This document shows, in pieces, positions 6,497 through 11,140 of a stretch of DNA of 11,140 bases. Positions within the stretch are counted from its first letter, which is position 1. Every line of letters begins with the position of its first letter. Location of the stretch: NCBI GenBank assembly GCA_030038955.1, contig JASHQV010000117.1:1-11140 (forward strand). The letters are read 5' to 3'. A model generated the notes under the pieces. It had not been told where the DNA came from and did no database searches. It saw only the letters and a list, made by a program, of their open reading frames with translations. The translations under genes and the position numbers were made by a program. This stretch comes from Solirubrobacteraceae bacterium. Lineage in GTDB: Bacteria > Actinomycetota > Thermoleophilia > Solirubrobacterales > Solirubrobacteraceae.

Positions 6497-7273
6497 AGTC
6501 CGCAATCAGACCGCTGGGGGGCGGGGACGCAGTCGGAGGCGGAAGCGCGGCCCGGGGCAGGCAGCCGACCGGACTGCCACCTCGGGGTGCTGGCGTTCGG
6601 CGACTCGATCACGCATGCGGGCGGCGACGTGCAGTGGGGCGTGGCGCTGCACTCGTGGGCGCTGTGGGTTGCGCGGGCGTTGGGCCTGCCCTACAGCCTG
6701 TACGCGGCCGACGGGGCATCGGTCGGCGACGTCACCGGGCAGCAGCTCCTCGCGTTCGAGCGGCTGGCAGCGGACCCGGACGCCCGCTACGAGCTGGGCT
6801 GCCTGTACGTCGGCACCAACGACGTACGCCTGGGCGGGTGGGACGCTGAGGCGTTCGGCGCCGAGCTGTCGCGCGCGCTCGGCTGGCTGGCCGAGCGCTG
6901 CGACCGCACGCTGACGCTGACGATCCCGCTCGACATGGGGCGCCCGCGGGCGCGGGAGCGGATCGAGCAGGCGGACCGCACGATCGAGCGCGTCGCGACC
7001 GCGCAGCGGTCGCTGGTCGTCGACCTGCGTCGCTTCGGCGGCCGCAGCCTGGTGATGGCCGACCACGTGCACCCGACCGCGTTCGGGCAGATCGCGATCG
7101 CCGAGGCCGCGCTCGACGTGCTCAGCGCCGACGGGCTGTTGCCGCGGGTGCGCCCGAGCGAGCTGATCAGCTACGAGACGAGCCGGCGCGGCCGGCTGCA
7201 CGCGGACCTCGTGTACGCGTACCGGCACGCGAAGGTGAGCGTCCGGGCGCGGTTGATGCACGCCGCCCGATGA
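6494..7273 (+). CDS. SGNH/GDSL-type hydrolase
   Basis: The 259-residue protein fits the SGNH superfamily of esterases, lipases and carbohydrate deacetylases. Block I is LAFGDSITHAGG with nucleophile Ser38. Block II is probably DGASVGDV (73-80). Block III is YVGTNDV (105-111) with Asn109. Block V is MADHVHPTAFGQIAIAE (188-204), giving Asp190 and His193 as the rest of the triad. There is no signal peptide, so it is likely cytoplasmic, and the substrate is unknown. The first 30 residues are Gly/Arg/Pro-rich and precede the conserved core; a GTG at 6587 could be the real start, giving a 228-residue protein beginning MLAFGDS and leaving room for divergent promoters. The stop codon lies inside the first unit of a 17-bp tandem repeat. 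The C-terminal tail after about residue 215 is unlike family motifs that I know. Confidence 0.85.
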   Translation: MSPQSDRWGAGTQSEAEARPGAGSRPDCHLGVLAFGDSITHAGGDVQWGVALHSWALWVARALGLPYSLYAADGASVGDVTGQQLLAFERLAADPDARYELGCLYVGTNDVRLGGWDAEAFGAELSRALGWLAERCDRTLTLTIPLDMGRPRARERIEQADRTIERVATAQRSLVVDLRRFGGRSLVMADHVHPTAFGQIAIAEAALDVLSADGLLPRVRPSELISYETSRRGRLHADLVYAYRHAKVSVRARLMHAAR

Positions 7274-7285
7274 CGCGGACCGCCC

Positions 7286-7291
7286 TATGAT
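7286..7291 (+). promoter_or_regulatory. TATGAT -10-like box inside the tandem repeat
   Basis: TATGAT matches the -10 consensus at five of six positions and is the best such hexamer near the dehydrogenase gene. It lies in the second repeat unit, about 60 nt upstream of the ATG at 7351. If used, it would give a transcript with a leader covering the other repeats. No clear -35 was found. Confidence 0.3.
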
Positions 7292-7336
7292 GCGCGCCGT
7301 CCCACGATGCGGGCCGCCCCACGATGCGGGCCGCCC

Positions 7337-7342
7337 TACCAT
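7337..7342 (+). promoter_or_regulatory. Putative leaderless -10 box of the dehydrogenase gene
   Basis: TACCAT fits TANNNT and ends 8 nt before the ATG at 7351, within the last and most diverged copy of the 17-bp repeat. No Shine-Dalgarno sequence lies between it and the ATG. Confidence 0.42.
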
Positions 7343-7350
7343 GATCACGC

Positions 7351-8262
7351 ATGCAGCTCGATGACGTACGCCGCGTGCTGGTGGTCGGCGCGGGGACGAT
7401 GGGACAGCAGATCGGATTTTAGTGCGCCGGCCATGGGTTTGACGTGGTGATCTACGACGTCGCCCCAGCAGCGCTCGATCTCGCCGGCGAACGGCTCGAA
7501 GCCTACGCCCAGGGACTGGTCACGGACGGGACGATCGCGGCCGAGGCCAAGGCGTCAGCGCTGCAGCGAATCACCTCGACCACCGACGATGCTGCCGCCG
7601 CGAGCGATGCCGATGTCCTCGTCGAGGCCGTTCCCGAGGAACCGAAGCTGAAACGCCGCGTACTCGGCCGGTTCGATGCGATCTGCCCGCCGCGCACGAT
7701 CTTCACGACCAACACCTCGACGCTATTGCCGTCGCAGCTTGCGAAGGCGAGCAAGCGACCGGAGCGCCTGATCGCGCTGCACTTTCATCTACCGGTCTGG
7801 GTCAACAACGTCGCCGACGTGATGCCGCACAGCGCCACCGCGCCCGATGTGACCGAGCTCGTGCGGGGGTTCGCGCGGCGGATCGGCCAGATCCCGATCG
7901 TGCTGCAACGAGAGCACCACGGCTACGTGTTCAATGCGATGTACAGCGCGATGAACCGCGAAGCGATCACGCTGGCGGAACGTGGGATCGCCTCGATCGA
8001 GGACATCGACCGCGCCTGGATGGGCGTGGCGAAGTCGCCAACCGGTCCGTTCGGGGCATTCGATTACATCGGCATCGACACCGTCTGGGCGATCACCAAC
8101 TACTGGGCTCGCAGGCTGTTCTACATCCGCCAGCTCCGCCGCAGCGAGAAGTTCCTCAAGGCCTACGTCGATCGCGGCGAGCTGGGGGTCAAGACCGGGA
8201 GGGGCTTCTACACGTATCCCGATCCCGCCTACGCGCAGCCCGGGTTCGTCGAAGGAGACTGA
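7351..8262 (+). pseudogene. 3-hydroxyacyl-CoA dehydrogenase with in-frame TAG at codon 24
   Basis: From the ATG at 7351 the frame reads VLVVGAGTMGQQIGF, the first strand and GxGxxG loop of an NAD-binding Rossmann fold. It then meets TAG at 7420-7422 and continues as CAGHGFDVVIYDV in the same frame to a TGA at 8260-8262. The whole would be a 303-codon 3-hydroxyacyl-CoA dehydrogenase, the usual size for the single-domain enzyme that oxidises 3-hydroxyacyl-CoA with NAD. Later motifs are intact: VLVEAVPE (89-96), FTTNTSTLLPSQLA (118-131), ALHFHLP with His144 (142-148), and a C-terminal helical domain ending GELGVKTGRGFYTYPD. Family members often carry Gln at the stop position, so one CAG-to-TAG change would explain it. 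A restart at GTG 7444 would lack the dinucleotide-binding loop. The Glu of the His-Glu dyad appears to be Asp156. Substrate is uncertain. A sequencing error is the main alternative to a real pseudogene. Confidence 0.85.
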
Positions 8263-8276
8263 CGGCGCGTAACCCT

Positions 8277-11140
8277 TCAGCTGTCGAGATACAGGCGATG
8301 GGCTACGGCTGCCGCCTGCGTCCGCGTCCGCACGTCGAGCTTGCTCAGAATCCGCGAGACGTGCACGCTGGCCGTCTTCTCGGCCATATAGAGGGCCATG
8401 CCAATCTGCCGGTTCGTGGCTCCCTCGGCCAGCATCGCCAGCACCTGGCGCTCGCGAGCCGTCAGCCCGAAAGGCTCCTCCTCGCCGATCCGACCGTCGG
8501 CTGCAGCTTCGGCGGCCCGATTGGCTGTAACGGCCGCCGCTCGCGTGCTGCCGTGGAGCCGAGCCCGGTCCCGAAGCGCCCGGACCTCCCCACGCAGCCA
8601 TCGCGCTCCCAGCATCTCGGCCAGCTTTAGTGCCGCTTTTGTGGACTTGACAGCTTCGGCGCGATCGCCGGCCTCGACAAATGCCTCGGCCTCGCGAAAG
8701 CGCGCCACAGCCACCTCATAAGGCCGGTCGAGCTGCTCCCATTGAGCCGCCGCTCTCGTCCACATAGCCGGCTTGTTCCGACTGCGAGCTCGAGCGAGCT
8801 CCGCTCTCCCGACCGCGCCCCAGGCCTGCTCGACCGGCCCTCCGTCCTTCATCGCCGCGTTCAGGCGCGACATATGGATCCGTGCTCGAGCGAGGGCGTC
8901 ACGTTGCGCTTCAGATTCCCGCAGGTCCCGCGCCCGCCGGGCAACGTCGGCCTCGGTGCGAAGACCGAGGGCGCTGACTCGCGCGACCCGCATGACATCG
9001 TCCGTGCACAGCTCGATCCGGCCGAGCGCGTGTTCGACAGCGCCGCGCGAGCGGGTCAGTTCTCCTTCCCGCCGGTGCAGCTCGCCCTCGTGCACGCCGA
9101 ACGCCGCGATCCACTGAGGCTCACTCGTCTGCGCGACCAGTGGCTCGACCTGGGCGAGCCGATCGCGGGCCCGATCGTGGTCTCCATCACCCAGCGCCGT
9201 CTCGGCCTCCCGGAGCAACCGGAACATCAGCAGCACTCCCAGCGGGTGCCTCGTGCCGGCCTCCAGGTGGTCGCGAGCCGCCTGCCACTCGCCCGCCTCG
9301 AACTCGATTTCCGAGAGCGCCAGCAGCAACCACTCGCGATCGATTCTCATCCGGCTCGGCGTGAGCTCGAGTCCCTCCCGCGCCGTCTCGAGAGCCTCGC
9401 GTGTGCGCCCTCGCAACTTGAGCAAATCGGCCAGGTTGGAGAAGGCAAAGCTGACGCCGGCCTCGTTCTGTGTGGCCTGCCCGAGCTCGATCGCGCGGCG
9501 CAGGTTGCCGACCCCCTCGTCCACTTGACCCAGTGCGATCCGTGCCATCCCGAGCGTGTTGAGGACCTCAACCTCCGCATAGCTATCACCGACTTCGGTG
9601 GCGGCCTGCAGCGCACCCAGTCCGTCGTCGATCGCCTCCCGGAAGTGTCCGCGCAGGCATCGGGTGCGGGCCAGCCAGGACAGCAGCCTGGCTCGCTCGC
9701 GGAGCTCTCCCGCCGGGAGCTTCGTCAGCGCGAGCTGCGCTGTGTCCAGACCCTCACGGCCTCGGTTCAAGTTCCACTGAATCCTGGCCAATCGGTCCAG
9801 GATCGAGGCGTACAGAAGCGGATCCCGTTCGGCGTCCACTTCGCCAGCGGCGTTCTGGAGCAGCACCTCGCTTCGGGCTCGGTCATCGGCGATGGCGTGC
9901 TCGTGAGCGGCGAACACAAGCAGCGAGACATGGTCGAACTCGACATTCCGGGCGGACTCGGGCACGTGCGGCCAGAGCTCGAGCGCACGCTCGGCCTGAT
10001 CGGCGGCCTCGCCGTGGGCGTGCGCATTGCGAGCGGCCACCGCTGCGGTGACACTCGCCCGTAGGGCGGCCGGCTGGTCCCTCGCCAGCGAATAGTGAGC
10101 AGCGACCAGCACCGCTCGTTCGACCTCGGGATCCTCCCCGACCGCGTCGCGGCTCTCCAGGCACCGGGCCAGGCTCATGTGCAGCTCCACCCGCTCTCCG
10201 GGCAGCAGGTCCTCGTAGACGACCTCGCGGAGCAGAGCGTGGCGAAACGTGAACGAGCCATCGTCGAGCGCCACCAAGATCTGCTCGGCGATCGCTCCAC
10301 GCAAAGCCGCCTGGAGGGCGGCACGACCAAGCGGCACGACCTCAGCCAGCACCTCCTCGTCGAGGCGCGACCCAACCGCGAGCGCGCGGCACACTCGCTG
10401 CGCCTCGGGCGCGAGCCGCTCCATCCGCAGCAGAAACGCATCCCGCAGGCTCTGCGGTGGGGCGCCACGTCCGTCGACCCCGGCCGCCAGCAGCTCCTCG
10501 GTGAACAGCGGATTGCCCTCGCTACGCGCGAACAGGCGCTCGACCAGGTCATCGCCGGGCGGATCGCCGAGGATGTCGGCCAGCGCCTCTCGCAGCTCTG
10601 CGCGGTCGAACGGGGCGAGGTCGATCCGGCGACTGCGTTCGAGCCGCTCTAGCTCGCTGAGCAGCGGGCGGAGCGCGTGACGGCGGTGGATCTCGTCGGT
10701 CCGATAGGTGAGCAGCAGCAGAATCCGCTCCTGCCTGAGGCTACGCGCCAGGAACGTGATGAACGCGCGCGTCGACCGGTCGGCCCAGTGCACGTCCTCC
10801 AAGATCAGCACCACCGAACAGCGCTCGCTGACGGCGGCCAGCACCTCCAAGAGGGCCTCGAACAGTCGCACCTGCGAAGAGTGATCCTCGACGATCGGCG
10901 CTCCGTCGCCATCGTCCAGGCCCGGGAGAAGCGCTGCCAGCTGAGCCCGCGAGCCTGCCGAGAGTTCGTCCAGCACGCTGTCGCGCTGGCGCACAAGCGG
11001 TCGCAGCGCGCTGATCAGCGCCGCATATGGCAACTCTCCGTCAGTCTGCTCGATCGCCTCGCCCCGCAGCACGAGGATCGGTTCATCTGCAGCCTGGCGC
11101 TCGAACTCCCCCACCAGGCGAGTCTTTCCGACACCGGAGT
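8277..11140 (-). CDS. LAL-family LuxR transcriptional regulator with AAA ATPase domain (N-terminus cut)
   Basis: At least 953 residues are visible and the frame is open to the right edge, where it reads SGVGKTRLV, the end of a Walker A loop. Some tens of N-terminal residues are therefore missing. Counting from the GTG at 11114, Walker B is VVLILEDVHWAD (101-112), with LLLLTYRTDE a little further on. From roughly 350 to 800 the protein is Ala/Leu/Arg/Glu-rich helical repeats of tetratricopeptide type, for example TREALETAREGLEL. Residues 880-945 form a LuxR-type helix-turn-helix (LTARERQVLAMLAEGATNRQ, then a recognition helix near EKTASVHVSRILSKL). Such LAL or MalT-like proteins bind ATP and an inducer and activate transcription of target genes. 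The inducer and targets cannot be read here. Its 3' end converges on the dehydrogenase with 14 bp between stop codons and no hairpin. Confidence 0.93.
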   Translation of the reverse strand, partial: SGVGKTRLVGEFERQAADEPILVLRGEAIEQTDGELPYAALISALRPLVRQRDSVLDELSAGSRAQLAALLPGLDDGDGAPIVEDHSSQVRLFEALLEVLAAVSERCSVVLILEDVHWADRSTRAFITFLARSLRQERILLLLTYRTDEIHRRHALRPLLSELERLERSRRIDLAPFDRAELREALADILGDPPGDDLVERLFARSEGNPLFTEELLAAGVDGRGAPPQSLRDAFLLRMERLAPEAQRVCRALAVGSRLDEEVLAEVVPLGRAALQAALRGAIAEQILVALDDGSFTFRHALLREVVYEDLLPGERVELHMSLARCLESRDAVGEDPEVERAVLVAAHYSLARDQPAALRASVTAAVAARNAHAHGEAADQAERALELWPHVPESARNVEFDHVSLLVFAAHEHAIADDRARSEVLLQNAAGEVDAERDPLLYASILDRLARIQWNLNRGREGLDTAQLALTKLPAGELRERARLLSWLARTRCLRGHFREAIDDGLGALQAATEVGDSYAEVEVLNTLGMARIALGQVDEGVGNLRRAIELGQATQNEAGVSFAFSNLADLLKLRGRTREALETAREGLELTPSRMRIDREWLLLALSEIEFEAGEWQAARDHLEAGTRHPLGVLLMFRLLREAETALGDGDHDRARDRLAQVEPLVAQTSEPQWIAAFGVHEGELHRREGELTRSRGAVEHALGRIELCTDDVMRVARVSALGLRTEADVARRARDLRESEAQRDALARARIHMSRLNAAMKDGGPVEQAWGAVGRAELARARSRNKPAMWTRAAAQWEQLDRPYEVAVARFREAEAFVEAGDRAEAVKSTKAALKLAEMLGARWLRGEVRALRDRARLHGSTRAAAVTANRAAEAAADGRIGEEEPFGLTARERQVLAMLAEGATNRQIGMALYMAEKTASVHVSRILSKLDVRTRTQAAAVAHRLYLDS

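Larger units (their letters stand above)
7263..7347. repeat. 17-bp tandem repeat, about five copies
   Basis: Five consecutive 17-bp units start at 7263, 7280, 7297, 7314 and 7331. The best consensus is CCGCCCYAYGATGCGGG. Units 3 and 4 (7297-7313 and 7314-7330) differ at one base; units 2 and 4 differ at three; the outer units have diverged (units 1 and 2 differ at four positions, units 2 and 5 at five). The first unit contains the stop codon of the SGNH gene and the last contains the TACCAT box of the dehydrogenase gene. Every unit holds an ATG and a -10-like six-mer at the same offset: GATGAC, TATGAT, CACGAT, CACGAT, TACCAT. Because 17 is not a multiple of three, the array does not encode a peptide repeat. 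Confidence 0.85.

Noticed and set aside
6484..6612. N-terminal extension of the phosphorylase to a start at 6612
   Set aside because: The added 43 residues do not resemble the DUF3417 N-terminus and overlap the conserved GDS block of the divergent SGNH gene. ATG 6483 fits the family.
7263..7347. The 17-bp repeat array as a CRISPR or a replication iteron array
   Set aside because: The units are directly contiguous with no spacers, ruling out CRISPR. The array overlaps a coding end, and no replication gene is nearby.
7420..7422. The internal TAG as evidence of an alternative genetic code or pyrrolysine
   Set aside because: TAG ends two intact genes in this window at sensible family C-termini, and no supporting tRNA or pyl gene is visible.
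7444..8262. A shorter functional dehydrogenase starting at GTG 7444
   Set aside because: It would lack the first beta strand and GxGxxG loop needed to bind NAD, and the missing part is encoded intact and in frame just upstream.
8742..10064. A 440-codon open frame on the plus strand inside the LAL regulator gene
   Set aside because: It is a shadow of the regulator's codon structure: low-complexity Arg/Pro/Ser-rich sequence with no recognisable motif, while the opposite strand encodes continuous ATPase, repeat and HTH domains.

Overview
The window is a very GC-rich stretch of bacterial chromosome with ordinary core-metabolism genes. Strong G/C third positions, a large LuxR-type (LAL) ATPase regulator, a DUF3417-type glycogen phosphorylase and TANNNT -10 boxes just ahead of the start codons all suggest a high-GC actinobacterium. 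Thermoleophilia/Solirubrobacterales is my guess, with no marker gene here to prove it. I see no phage, transposase, CRISPR, rRNA or tRNA signal. No gene-free stretch exceeds about 125 bases.

Layout, left to right: (1) 1-1399, minus strand: an amidase-signature hydrolase missing only its last few residues at the window edge. (2) 1454-2932, plus: a secreted GH79-type glycoside hydrolase (beta-glucuronidase/heparanase fold), divergent from the amidase across 54 bp. (3) 3036-4124, plus: a short citrate synthase with Glu at the usual catalytic Asp position. (4) 4125-4245: a hairpin-rich convergent spacer with two terminator-like stem-loops and an imperfect 22-nt direct repeat. (5) 4246-6483, minus: alpha-glucan (glycogen) phosphorylase. 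(6) 6494-7273, plus: an SGNH/GDSL hydrolase whose start lies only 10 bp from the phosphorylase start, head to head. (7) 7263-7347: about five copies of a 17-bp tandem repeat covering the hydrolase stop codon and the promoter of the next gene. (8) 7351-8262, plus: a 3-hydroxyacyl-CoA dehydrogenase interrupted by an in-frame TAG at codon 24, otherwise intact. (9) 8277-11140, minus: a LAL-family LuxR regulator whose N-terminus runs off the window just upstream of the Walker A motif.

The genes do not form one pathway. Glycogen phosphorylase releases glucose-1-phosphate from stored glucan, citrate synthase feeds acetyl-CoA into the TCA cycle, and the dehydrogenase would belong to beta-oxidation or a related route. 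The GH79 enzyme and the two esterase/amidase-type hydrolases look like scavenging functions. No co-directional adjacent pair is clearly an operon: GH79 and citrate synthase are separated by a hairpin, and the other neighbours are divergent or convergent or have their own promoter-like box.

The most notable observations are the single-codon lesion in the dehydrogenase, the 17-bp repeat array beside it, and a consistent leaderless-promoter signature (TANNNT ending 7-8 nt before the start codon) at four of the six gene starts in the window. I did not find a convincing new biological system.
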